Shown here piece after piece: positions 34,358 through 42,653 of a stretch of 64,000 bases of DNA. The notes under the pieces were generated by a model. The model made no database searches and was not told the DNA's origin. It saw only the letters and a list, made by a program, of their open reading frames with translations. Origin of the DNA: Prevotella sp. MA2016 (GTDB lineage: Bacteria; Bacteroidota; Bacteroidia; Bacteroidales; Bacteroidaceae); contig NZ_JHUW01000006.1 of the NCBI RefSeq assembly GCF_000619825.1, positions 611,168 to 675,167 on the forward strand, written 5' to 3'. The first letter of the stretch is position 1, and every line of letters begins with the position of its first letter. A program made the translations under genes and the position numbers.

Positions 34358-35956
34358 ATGTTGATGAAGAAATTAGGACTGTCGTTGTTATTACTGCTCT
34401 CTGTGACCACTGGTTACGGACAGCGTGAGTACGACCAGTTTTTTCTTGAAGCCATGGTGCAGCGCCAGAAGGGTAACAACGACGCGGCTTTCGATCTGTT
34501 GCGCCACTGTCTGGAAATCAACCCTGAGGCTCCCGAGGCTTACTACTTCCTGGCGCAGTATTATAATGCCTTGAAGGATGGGGAAAAAAGTATGGCTTAT
34601 ATCAAAAAGGCTGCTTCGCTCGATCCTGACAATGCTACCTATATGGAAACATTGGCACAGGCTTATATCCGGCAGCAGGACTATGAAGCTGCTATCCCTG
34701 TAGTTGAGAAGATTTATGAACGGGATAAAGAGCGTGAGGACTTGCTGGAGATGCTGTTCCAACTCTACCAGCAGGTGCGCGATTATGATGCTGCGGTAGA
34801 AGTGCTGAACCGTATCGAGGCCATCGACGGTAAGAATGAGCGCCTGTCGGTAGCCAAGAGCGAACTCTATACCCGTATGGGCAATAAGAAAGCAGCTATT
34901 GCCGAAATGAAGGCACTGGCAGAGAAGTTTCCCAACGATGGCAACTATCAGGCTTCGTATGGTGAGACGCTGATGATGAACGGTCAACTGAAGAAAGCAC
35001 TGAAGGTGTATGACAAGATCTTGAAGGGCGAGCCCGATAATAACCGTGTGCTCATGTCGCTGCGCACCTATCATCAGGCATTGGGGCATCAGGCAATTGC
35101 CGACTCACTGACAGAGCGTGTGCTGCTGAACCGTAATGCCACTATCGAGGAGAAGGTGCAGCTGCTTCGCCAGGAGATCTCAGCCAGCGAGAATGCTGGT
35201 GGCGATAGTACCCGTGTGCTGCAGTTGTTTGATATGATTCTGAAACAGCCACAGACAGATGAGCACATGGCCATCCTGTGTGCCTCGTATATGAATGTGA
35301 AGAAGATGTCTAAGGATAGCATCAGTAAGGTGCTCGACAAAGCACTGCAGATAGCCCCCGACAACTCATCGGCACGCTTGCAGCTGATAGGTTATGCCTG
35401 GGAGAATGATGACATGGAACGTGTCATTTCGCTCTGTCAGGATGCCCGACAGTATAACCCCGACGAGATGGCATTCTATTATTATCAAGGTGTGGCTTAT
35501 TACCGCCGCGACAGTTTGGATGCTGCACTCTCGGCATTCAAAAACGGTATTGGCGTGATCAAGGAGGATAGCGATCCTGCCATCGTGTCCGACTTCTATG
35601 CCGTGATGGGCGACATCCTGCATCAGAAGGGTTTGGTACAAGAGGCTTACGAGGCCTACGACTCTTGTTTACAGTGGAAGGATGATAATATCGGGTGCCT
35701 GAATAACTACGCCTATTTCCTGAGCGAGAGTGGTGAGCAACTGTCCAAGGCCGAGCAGATGAGCTTTAAGACCATCAAGGCCGAACCAAAAAATGCTACC
35801 TATTTGGATACCTATGCTTGGATTTTGTATATGATGGGACGCTATTCCGAGGCCAAGATATACATCGACCAGGCTCTACAGAATATGGATGAGTCGCAAG
35901 ACAACTCCGTGATTAAGGAACATGCAGATAAAATAAAACAAAAAGCAAATCAATAA
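34358..35956 (+). CDS. Secreted TPR-repeat protein
   Basis: A 532-residue protein with a signal peptide (ending near GYGQ, about residue 22) and tetratricopeptide repeats through most of its length, for example APEAYYFLAQYYNALKDGEKS, ATYMETLAQAYIRQQDYEAA and ATYLDTYAWILYMMGRYSEAK. The start may be the first ATG or the ATG two codons later (MKKLGLS), which makes a more typical signal peptide. It probably is a periplasmic or outer-membrane-associated scaffold. It follows dut by 3 bp and its stop overlaps the next ATG (TAATG), so it is co-translated with the DUF4292 lipoprotein. Specific function unknown. Confidence 0.82.
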   Translation: MLMKKLGLSLLLLLSVTTGYGQREYDQFFLEAMVQRQKGNNDAAFDLLRHCLEINPEAPEAYYFLAQYYNALKDGEKSMAYIKKAASLDPDNATYMETLAQAYIRQQDYEAAIPVVEKIYERDKEREDLLEMLFQLYQQVRDYDAAVEVLNRIEAIDGKNERLSVAKSELYTRMGNKKAAIAEMKALAEKFPNDGNYQASYGETLMMNGQLKKALKVYDKILKGEPDNNRVLMSLRTYHQALGHQAIADSLTERVLLNRNATIEEKVQLLRQEISASENAGGDSTRVLQLFDMILKQPQTDEHMAILCASYMNVKKMSKDSISKVLDKALQIAPDNSSARLQLIGYAWENDDMERVISLCQDARQYNPDEMAFYYYQGVAYYRRDSLDAALSAFKNGIGVIKEDSDPAIVSDFYAVMGDILHQKGLVQEAYEAYDSCLQWKDDNIGCLNNYAYFLSESGEQLSKAEQMSFKTIKAEPKNATYLDTYAWILYMMGRYSEAKIYIDQALQNMDESQDNSVIKEHADKIKQKANQ

Positions 35957-36816
35957 TGAAACTGAAGAGTATCGTAAGAATGGCCGTTTTGGCTTTGCCA
36001 TTGGTGCTTGTTTCGTGTAAGTCGCACAAAAAGGTTACCGATGCTAAACCTATGTTTGAACAGCGTCAGACAACTGACTTTGTGAATCAGGTGCGTGATA
36101 ATCAGCAAACCAACAAGTTTATCACCTCAAAGGTGAAATTCTCAGTAGAGGTTGGTCCTCAGAAGCTTACGCTGACAGGCAATCTGAAGATGCGTCGCAA
36201 TGATGTCATCAGATTGCAGCTGATGGCCTTTGGTTTCGTTGAGGCTGGACGCCTGGAGTTCACCAAGGAATACGTGCTGATCATGGACCGTATCAATAAG
36301 CAGTTCCTGAAGGCGCCTTATCGTCAGATTGACTTCCTGCGTAACAGTGGTTTGAATTTCAATGCGCTGCAGGCACTGTTCTGGAACGAGCTCTTCGAAC
36401 CTAACCAGGGTAGCGAGGCCGTGGTTATCGATAAGAGTAAGGAGGGTGAAGGTAATTTCACCACTGTTGAGAATGGCGATGATATAATTATCGGTCTGGA
36501 GGATGGTAAGATGTCCTACAGCTGGCTGGCCAGTAAGAACACAGCATTGATCCGTATGTCGAACATCCTCTATAAGGACCGCTTCAAGGGTAACACCCAG
36601 CTCAACTGGGACTATGCCGACTATGAGGTTTTTGGTCGTAAGTTGTTCCCCAAGAAGCATAACATCACACTGACCACGCCGGATAAGGAAGTGAAGTTAG
36701 GTCTGGTGCTGAATTATCTGGGCACCGATTCACAGTGGGATGCACGTACTGAAGTGTCTAACAAATATCGTGAGGTGACAGTAGATGAGATACTCCGCCG
36801 ATTCATGGCACTATGA
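35956..36816 (+). CDS. DUF4292 lipoprotein
   Basis: A 286-residue predicted lipoprotein (lipobox LVLVSC, Cys21) of the DUF4292 family, restricted largely to Bacteroidetes. The early part (residues 45-110) has the fold-like pattern FITSKVKFSVEVGPQKLTLTGNLKMRRNDVIRLQLMAFGFVEAGRLEF, resembling LolA/LolB-like half-barrels, which would fit a lipid or lipoprotein carrier role. That is an inference. It is flanked by the TPR protein (1-base overlap) and the EnvC-like protein (4-base overlap), which suggests a shared envelope function. Confidence 0.8.
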   Translation: MKLKSIVRMAVLALPLVLVSCKSHKKVTDAKPMFEQRQTTDFVNQVRDNQQTNKFITSKVKFSVEVGPQKLTLTGNLKMRRNDVIRLQLMAFGFVEAGRLEFTKEYVLIMDRINKQFLKAPYRQIDFLRNSGLNFNALQALFWNELFEPNQGSEAVVIDKSKEGEGNFTTVENGDDIIIGLEDGKMSYSWLASKNTALIRMSNILYKDRFKGNTQLNWDYADYEVFGRKLFPKKHNITLTTPDKEVKLGLVLNYLGTDSQWDARTEVSNKYREVTVDEILRRFMAL

Positions 36817-38417
36817 TGAATCGGGTGTTGCGTTTTGATTTCGTTGTGATGGTGCTGGCAGCACTCATCGCGTTTTCTACACCTGCTGTTGCTCAGCAGA
36901 AGGGGAAATCTGCCCCTAAGCGTACTGCCACAACAGGTAAGAAGAAAACAACTAAGAAGACTACCACCAAGAAGAGTTCTACTGCCAAGCCTGTGACGGT
37001 GAACAGTTTGAAAAACGAGCAGCAGCGGGTGCGCAAGCAGATTGAGGAGCAGCAGCGCAAGTTGCAAGCCAACGAGCGTGATGTGAAGAAGCGTTTGCAG
37101 AATCTGCTGATTATCAATAATGAGATTGCCGATAAGCGTAAGTCTATCGACACCATCCGTCACGATATCAATCGTTTGGATGGTAATATCCATACCTTAG
37201 AGGTACAGATAGAAACATTGGACAAGGAACTTCAAGCGCGTAAGCAGCGCTTCATCAAGTCGATGAAGTATATGCATCGCAATCGTAATCTGCAAAGCCG
37301 ACTGATGTTTGTGTTCAGTGCCAAGAATCTGTCGCAGATGTACCGCCGCTTGCGTTTTGTACGTGAGTATGCTGCCTACCAGCAGAATCAGGCCGAGGCT
37401 GTGAAGTCTATGAGAGACCAGGTGACCGAGGTGCATGATGAGTTGACCGATACCAAGAAACAGAAAAGTGTTTTGTTGGTACGCGATGAGCAGGAGCGCC
37501 GTTCGCTCGAAGGCAAGCAGGAGGAGCAGAAGAAGATGGTGTCGTCACTGCAGAAACAGCAGAAGACCATTCAGAGCATTATCGACAAGCAGAAGAAACG
37601 TGATGCAGAGTTGAATGCACAGATCGACCGTCTGATTGCACAGGAGATAGCTCGTGCCAAAGCACGTGCTGAGGCTGAGGCGCGTCGTAAGGCTGCTGAG
37701 GCTGAGGCTAAACGTAAGGCTGAGGAACTGGCTCGAAAGAAGGCTGCTGCTGAGGCTGCCCGCAGGGAGAATGAGCGTCGTATTGCTGAGGCTAAGGCGC
37801 GCGAGGAGAAAGCCAGGGCTGAAGCCCGTGCTGCCGCTGCCCGTAAGAATGCAGAAGAGAAAGCTGCCGCAGAACGTGCTGCCGCTGCAGCTGAGCGTGA
37901 GCGCCTGGCTGCAGAGCGCAAGGCAGCGGCTGATGCTAAGGCGCACGAGAAGGAACTGGCTGAGGCCAAGAAGGCTGAACCTGTCTATACAGTTTCGAGC
38001 GAAGACCGTCAGCTCAGTGGCAACTTCGAGAGCAATCGTGGGCGTCTGCCTATGCCTATCACAGGTGGATATCGTATCGTGAACCATTTCGGTACCAATC
38101 ATGTGAATGATGTGAAAGGTCATGTGACACTAGATAAGAAAGGTATTGATATCAAAGGACAGCCGGGAGCTGCAGTGCGCTGTGTGTTTGATGGTGAGGT
38201 GAGTGCGGTGTTCAGTTATGCCGGTACCACTGTGGTCATCGTGCGCCATGGTAGCTACCTGTCGGTTTATTGCGATCTGGCATCTGTCAATGTGAGCCGC
38301 GGTCAAAAAGTAAGCACCCGACAGACCATTGGTCATGTGGGTGCTGAGGGTTTGATGCAGTTCCAGTTGCGCCACGGCAGTGCAAAACTGAACCCCGAAG
38401 GCTGGCTGGCCAGATAG
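36813..38417 (+). CDS. EnvC-like murein hydrolase activator with degenerate M23 domain
   Basis: A 534-residue secreted protein. After the signal peptide (to about AVAQ) come a Lys/Thr-rich linker (30-65), a long coiled coil (about 65-260) and an Ala/Glu/Arg-rich helical stretch (about 275-390, with many KAEAEARRKA-type units). A LytM/M23 domain ends the protein (about 405-534). The metal ligands are not intact: the first motif reads KKGID where HxGxD is expected, and MQFQL replaces the HLHFE block. This is typical of EnvC-type activators that switch on amidases during division rather than cutting peptidoglycan themselves. Last gene of the dut operon. Confidence 0.85.
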   Translation: MMNRVLRFDFVVMVLAALIAFSTPAVAQQKGKSAPKRTATTGKKKTTKKTTTKKSSTAKPVTVNSLKNEQQRVRKQIEEQQRKLQANERDVKKRLQNLLIINNEIADKRKSIDTIRHDINRLDGNIHTLEVQIETLDKELQARKQRFIKSMKYMHRNRNLQSRLMFVFSAKNLSQMYRRLRFVREYAAYQQNQAEAVKSMRDQVTEVHDELTDTKKQKSVLLVRDEQERRSLEGKQEEQKKMVSSLQKQQKTIQSIIDKQKKRDAELNAQIDRLIAQEIARAKARAEAEARRKAAEAEAKRKAEELARKKAAAEAARRENERRIAEAKAREEKARAEARAAAARKNAEEKAAAERAAAAAERERLAAERKAAADAKAHEKELAEAKKAEPVYTVSSEDRQLSGNFESNRGRLPMPITGGYRIVNHFGTNHVNDVKGHVTLDKKGIDIKGQPGAAVRCVFDGEVSAVFSYAGTTVVIVRHGSYLSVYCDLASVNVSRGQKVSTRQTIGHVGAEGLMQFQLRHGSAKLNPEGWLAR

Positions 38418-38428
38418 GCTCTGTCTAG

Positions 38429-39490
38429 TTAGTATAGCCCATCCAGCAAACCTACATAGGTATCAATAGCCTGCTCAATCTCTGAAATCTTAATAAACTC
38501 ATTGGCTGAGTGCGACCTGCTTGATTCGCCTGGCCCTAACTTGAATGAGGGGAATGGCATCAGCGCCTGGTCGCTCAGTGTGGGCGAACCAAAAGGCTGC
38601 ATACCTCTGTCCAGGCATCGCTTGATGAGCGGATGCTCGGGCGAGATGGCGGATGAGTGCAAACGGAACGAACGCGCCCGCAGTTCGCACTTGGTCATCT
38701 TCTTACAGAGAAAGTTAAACAGATATTCATTCTGATAGAACTCGTTTGTGCGTACATCTATCACAAAGTGCAGGGTGTCGGGCACCACATTGTGCTGGGT
38801 ACCACTCTCTACAACGGTGACGGTCATCTTCGTAGGTCCTAACAGCGGACTCACCTTCCTGAATTTATAGTCGCGCAGCCATACCAGGTCGTCTAGTGCC
38901 TCATAGATGGCATTCACACCTTCGTTACGGGCTGCATGCCCCGACTTGCCATGGGCATAACCATCAATAACCATCAATCCTTTCTCAGCTATGGCGGGTT
39001 GCATGCCTGTTGGCTCTCCCACAATCGCTACATCTACTGGTGGTAGGAATGGCAGCACTCTGGTCAGACCGTTCTGCCCTGAAATCTCCTCTTCGGCCGA
39101 TGCTACCCACAACAGATTATAGTTGCGTGGGCGATAGAGCATGATGCGATAGGCTTGTAGCAGCGCAACCAATCCGCCACCACAGTCGTTGGAGCCCAGT
39201 CCATAGAGAATGTCACCCTCTTGGGTAGGGGTGAACGGGTCGCGGGTCCACGAGCTAACAGGTTTCACGGTGTCTATATGGGCGTTCAGCATCACTGTCG
39301 GACGGTTGTTGTCCCAGTCGGGACAGCCCACCCAGAGGTTGTTGCCTTCACGACCAAACGGCAGGTTCCACATTTGTAGGTAGGTTGACAATTTGTCTGC
39401 TGCCTTGGTCTCGTCTCTGCTGATAGAAGGTGTAGCGATCAACTCCTTCAGCAGTCCTACGGCATCATAGGTGTAGTTTTTGGTTTCCAT
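38429..39490 (-). CDS. M20 family metallo-deacetylase (ArgE/DapE-like)
   Basis: A 353-residue di-zinc hydrolase of the M20 family. Metal and catalytic blocks are LNAHIDTV (first His and catalytic Asp), GLGSNDCGGGL (bridging Asp), SAEEEISG (catalytic Glu pair) and VGEPTG. The dimerisation lid with G(H)SGHAARN is present. In Bacteroidetes this group usually acts in arginine synthesis as an acetyl- or succinyl-ornithine deacetylase, but no other arg gene is in the window. It starts 3 bp after the TerC stop, so the two form a leftward pair converging on the EnvC-like gene, 11 bp away. Confidence 0.85.
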   Translation of the reverse strand: METKNYTYDAVGLLKELIATPSISRDETKAADKLSTYLQMWNLPFGREGNNLWVGCPDWDNNRPTVMLNAHIDTVKPVSSWTRDPFTPTQEGDILYGLGSNDCGGGLVALLQAYRIMLYRPRNYNLLWVASAEEEISGQNGLTRVLPFLPPVDVAIVGEPTGMQPAIAEKGLMVIDGYAHGKSGHAARNEGVNAIYEALDDLVWLRDYKFRKVSPLLGPTKMTVTVVESGTQHNVVPDTLHFVIDVRTNEFYQNEYLFNFLCKKMTKCELRARSFRLHSSAISPEHPLIKRCLDRGMQPFGSPTLSDQALMPFPSFKLGPGESSRSHSANEFIKISEIEQAIDTYVGLLDGLY

Positions 39491-39493
39491 ATC

Positions 39494-40444
39494 TTATTTG
39501 CTTTTGTTTTTCGATATCCATACTGATAGCAGCATCGAGAGCACCAGTACGCCGAAGATGATGGCCAGCGACCAGGGTGTGGGCACCTTGTAATGCCAGA
39601 TAACTTCCATCAGCATTTTTATGCCTACAAAACTCAGGATGATACCCAGTCCGTATTTCAGATAGGTGAAATACTTGGCTACGGCAGCCAGTGCAAAGTA
39701 GAGGGCGCGCAAGCCCAGGATGGCGAAAATGTTTGAGGTGAGCACGATAAACGGATCGCGGCTCACGGAGAAGACGGCTGGGATGGAGTCGACAGCGAAG
39801 GCTACGTCGGTAGTCTCTATCACCAACAGGGTGATGAAGAGTGGTGTGGCCAGGCGTTTGCCGTTTTCGATGATGAAAAACTTGTCTTCGTGCATCTTGT
39901 CGGTCACGGGGAAGAACTTCTTGAACAACTTCACAAAGATATTCTTTGAAGGATCAACTTGTTCGTCATCATGATGCTTGAACATTTTGAATCCCGTATA
40001 GATAAGGAACAAACCGAACACCCCGAGAATCCACTCAAACTGCGAGATGATGGCTGTGCCTGCAAAGATGAAAATGCTGCGTAATACCAATGCTCCGAAA
40101 ATACCCCAGAACAGCACCTCGTGCTGATACTTGTTTTTCACACCAAAGAAGGAGAAGAGCATCAGGAACACAAAGAGGTTGTCCATCGATAATGATTTTT
40201 CAATCAGATAGCCTGCCAGAAACTCCATGGCTTTCTCGTGGGCATCGCCTGGATAAAACAAGTAGATGCCACCGCAGAACAACAGTGACACGCCAATCCA
40301 AACAGCAGTCATCTTCAGTGCTTCGGATACGCTCACTTCATGTTGTCCTTTCTTACCAAACGACTTTAGGTCAATCAGCAGCATGATGAGCACCAATATG
40401 TAGAATAAAATCCACGTCCAAATAGGTAAGTTTATCATTTCCAT
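39494..40444 (-). CDS. TerC/Alx family membrane protein
   Basis: A 316-residue integral membrane protein with about eight to nine helices. TerC hallmarks are visible: EKSLSMDNLFVFLMLF with the conserved acidic pair in helix, then ETTDVAFAVDSIPAVF. Family members are linked to manganese export or to tellurite resistance. No tellurite operon partners are here, so a metal-ion or secretion-associated role is more likely. It is transcribed from the -7 box at 40472-40479. Confidence 0.9.
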   Translation of the reverse strand: MEMINLPIWTWILFYILVLIMLLIDLKSFGKKGQHEVSVSEALKMTAVWIGVSLLFCGGIYLFYPGDAHEKAMEFLAGYLIEKSLSMDNLFVFLMLFSFFGVKNKYQHEVLFWGIFGALVLRSIFIFAGTAIISQFEWILGVFGLFLIYTGFKMFKHHDDEQVDPSKNIFVKLFKKFFPVTDKMHEDKFFIIENGKRLATPLFITLLVIETTDVAFAVDSIPAVFSVSRDPFIVLTSNIFAILGLRALYFALAAVAKYFTYLKYGLGIILSFVGIKMLMEVIWHYKVPTPWSLAIIFGVLVLSMLLSVWISKNKSK

Positions 40445-40471
40445 TATTATTCTTTTCTTTTATATGCGCTG

Positions 40472-40479
40472 CAAAGGTA
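40472..40479 (-). promoter_or_regulatory. Bacteroidetes -7 box (TACCTTTG) for terC
   Basis: Minus-strand TACCTTTG, 27 bases before the TerC ATG. It diverges from the comEC box about 80 bp away. Confidence 0.6.
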
Positions 40480-40554
40480 CTGAAAAATTCCGTTCACTCG
40501 TGTCAAAATGGAGGAAAAAATTGAGAGGTTCTTCGGTTTTCCAAAAAATAGTTG

Positions 40555-40562
40555 TATTTTTG
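40555..40562 (+). promoter_or_regulatory. Bacteroidetes -7 box (TATTTTTG) for comEC
   Basis: TATTTTTG matches TAnnTTTG, with an ATTG (imperfect -33 TTTG) at 40530-40533 at a spacing of 21 bp. It lies 9 bases before the ATG at 40572 and excludes a longer upstream start. Confidence 0.6.
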
Positions 40563-40571
40563 TACCTTGGT

Positions 40572-41768
40572 ATGCAAAACCGGATGTTCGATAAGTTTCC
40601 TTTGGTGCGTTTGGCAGTGAGCCTGATTGTGGGCATTGTCATTGCTGCCAGTGTGCCGATACCCGTGCCTGTCCTACCAGTACTGGCTGGTCTGGTGGTC
40701 ATCGCATGTCTGCTTTATAGGTTTTCAAATGCGCAGTCGGTAGCTGTTATAGTGTGTTTCCTGTTGTTGGGCATGTTTGTGATGCAACACCATCAGCAGC
40801 TGTCGGCCGAGTCGTCTGCTACCACCATGATAACGTCTTCTAAGTCTTTTTTCCTGGATCAACGTGAAAAACTGTTGTCGCGCTTCACCAGTCATGGTCT
40901 TGATGGCGATGCTTATGCTGTGGTGGCTGCCATGGCACTAGGCGATAAGTCGGCGCTCTCGCAGACAGTCAAGGATACCTATTCTGTAAGTGGTGCCTCA
41001 CATGTGTTGGCGCTCAGCGGTTTGCATCTAGGCATCATCTACATGCTGCTGTCACTGTTTTTGCCTCGTCGCCGATGGCCGGCCTTGTCGCAGTTGTTCA
41101 CCATCCTGGTAGTCTGGGCGTTTGTATTTCTGGTTGGCATGCCGGTCAGCGTTGTGCGTTCGGCTGTCATGCTTACGGTCTATGGGTTGCTGTCGTTGGG
41201 GCATCGTCAGAAGATGTCGGTCAACGTGCTGGCTTTTACACTCATACTGATGCTCTTATGGAATCCTTCATGGCTTTTTGATGTAGGCTTTCAGATGTCG
41301 TTCATGGCTGTAGGAGCCATCCTGCTTTTTGTGCCGTTGTTCGAGCAGGTGTTCTCGGCACAGTATCTCATGACCCATCGCTGGTTCAAATGGGTGTGGG
41401 GCATGGTGGCGGTGTCGTGTGCAGCCCAACTGGGTGTGGCACCGCTGATAGCCTATTATTTCGGACGGTTTTCAACCTATTTCCTGCTCACCAACTTTGT
41501 GGTGGTGCCAGTAACATTTGTGATTCTCTGGCTTTCGATGCTGGTATTGGTGTTTCCTTCCCTCGCGTACCTATTATTATATATAGTGCAAATGCAGTAT
41601 GCCGTTTTGCATTGCATCGCCACACTGCCGGGGGCTAGTATCGAGGGCTTGCATCCGTCGCTGATTCAGTTGATGATGACCTATGTGATCATCTTCTGCA
41701 CCTATCTTCTTATAGGAAGAATAAAACCATTGCTGGAATGGAGAGCATCGATACCAGAGTCGTCATAA
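40572..41768 (+). CDS. ComEC/Rec2 family membrane protein (short form)
   Basis: A 398-residue polytopic protein. The start at 40572 (or the in-frame ATG at 40584) is preferred because the -7 promoter box ends at 40562. The Competence domain is recognised from SGASHVLALSGLHLGIIYMLL and AAMALGDKSAL, with about ten helices. Full-length ComEC proteins carry an N-terminal OB-like DUF4131 and a C-terminal metallo-beta-lactamase domain. Neither is evident, so this is the compact form common in Bacteroidetes. A DNA-uptake channel role is inferred. The last 59 bp overlap the AEC permease gene on the opposite strand. Confidence 0.85.
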   Translation: MQNRMFDKFPLVRLAVSLIVGIVIAASVPIPVPVLPVLAGLVVIACLLYRFSNAQSVAVIVCFLLLGMFVMQHHQQLSAESSATTMITSSKSFFLDQREKLLSRFTSHGLDGDAYAVVAAMALGDKSALSQTVKDTYSVSGASHVLALSGLHLGIIYMLLSLFLPRRRWPALSQLFTILVVWAFVFLVGMPVSVVRSAVMLTVYGLLSLGHRQKMSVNVLAFTLILMLLWNPSWLFDVGFQMSFMAVGAILLFVPLFEQVFSAQYLMTHRWFKWVWGMVAVSCAAQLGVAPLIAYYFGRFSTYFLLTNFVVVPVTFVILWLSMLVLVFPSLAYLLLYIVQMQYAVLHCIATLPGASIEGLHPSLIQLMMTYVIIFCTYLLIGRIKPLLEWRASIPESS

Positions 41769-42621
41769 AGGTTACCTCGGTTATCGTGGTGGTGTCCTTA
41801 CCGTATTTCAGACAGAGAATAGTGCCATAGGTGGCTACGGGCATGGCAATCACCACGGTGTTGATATTCACCACAAAGTCGCTGAATCCCAATGCTTTGC
41901 ATAAGAAATACATGCCGATGGGCAGGATAGCCAGTCGGAAGAGGGTGGTGGCATAGACGGTGGCATTGCCCAACAATGATTTGAGTGGGAGGTTCGACAT
42001 CGACGAACCGATAATCAGTAGGGCTGCAGGCACAGTGATATTGCCAATCATCGTGAGTGGCTGACTGATAGCTTCGGGGATGTTATCAATGCGCAGGGCC
42101 ACAATCAGCATCGTCAGATAGCAGGCTAGCATAGGGGTGGAGTAGAGTACCTTCTTCTCGAATCGCTTCTGCTCTACATCGCTCTTACCGGTTATCAGAA
42201 AGGTGCCAACGGTAAACACGGCAAATGTGTTCACCACATTCAGCACAGCTGCATAGAACACTGCTTCGTGTCCGAATATCGAGGCCACCACGGGGTAGCC
42301 CATAAAGCCCACATTACCAAACATCAGTGCAAAACCGATGATGCCTTCATCTTCTTTTTTCTTGGTCAGGTAGTGTGGTAGCAGATAAGCCACTCCTGTC
42401 AGCACAACATAGGTAATCACGCTGATCAGCAATAGGGGCAGAATATACTCGCGGTCGGGCAGCTCACCTGTCATTGCCGATGACAGAATCAGTGCCGGAC
42501 AAGTCATGTTGATTACCAATCTCGACAATTGTCTATCGAAATCACCTCCTAAATATCCCAATTTGCCTGCGCCATAGCCCACTAATACTATGACAAACAG
42601 TGTCATCATCACTACAAACAT
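41710..42621 (-). CDS. AEC family permease (auxin efflux carrier superfamily)
   Basis: A 303-residue membrane protein with about ten helices of the AEC/malonate-transporter family. Recognisable blocks are GYGAGKLGYLG at the N-terminus and ALMFGNVGFMGYPV with the Asn-Pro crossover-type motif. Substrates in the family are small organic acids or amino acids. The start is taken at 42621 because an earlier codon lies above the -7 box at 42626-42633. An ATG pair at 42609/42606 is also possible. It follows the PUL2 regulator on the same strand but has its own promoter. The 3' end overlaps comEC by 59 bp. Confidence 0.85.
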   Translation of the reverse strand: MFVVMMTLFVIVLVGYGAGKLGYLGGDFDRQLSRLVINMTCPALILSSAMTGELPDREYILPLLLISVITYVVLTGVAYLLPHYLTKKKEDEGIIGFALMFGNVGFMGYPVVASIFGHEAVFYAAVLNVVNTFAVFTVGTFLITGKSDVEQKRFEKKVLYSTPMLACYLTMLIVALRIDNIPEAISQPLTMIGNITVPAALLIIGSSMSNLPLKSLLGNATVYATTLFRLAILPIGMYFLCKALGFSDFVVNINTVVIAMPVATYGTILCLKYGKDTTTITEVTFMTTLVSMLSIPAMVLFFL

Positions 42622-42625
42622 GGTG

Positions 42626-42633
42626 CAAAGGTA
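42626..42633 (-). promoter_or_regulatory. Bacteroidetes -7 box (TACCTTTG) for the AEC permease
   Basis: Minus-strand TACCTTTG in the gap between the regulator stop (42654) and the permease start (42621). Only 4 bases separate it from the ATG, so the transcript may be leaderless or start at a later ATG. Confidence 0.55.
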
Positions 42634-42653
42634 CAACTTTTTCTTTAGTTATG

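Noticed and set aside
38400..38440. Terminator between the EnvC-like gene and the M20 gene
   Set aside because: Only 11 bp separate the stops and no stable stem of useful length is visible.
40464..40571. N-terminal extension of ComEC
   Set aside because: It would be translated from upstream of the -7 box at 40555-40562 and also overlaps the terC promoter.
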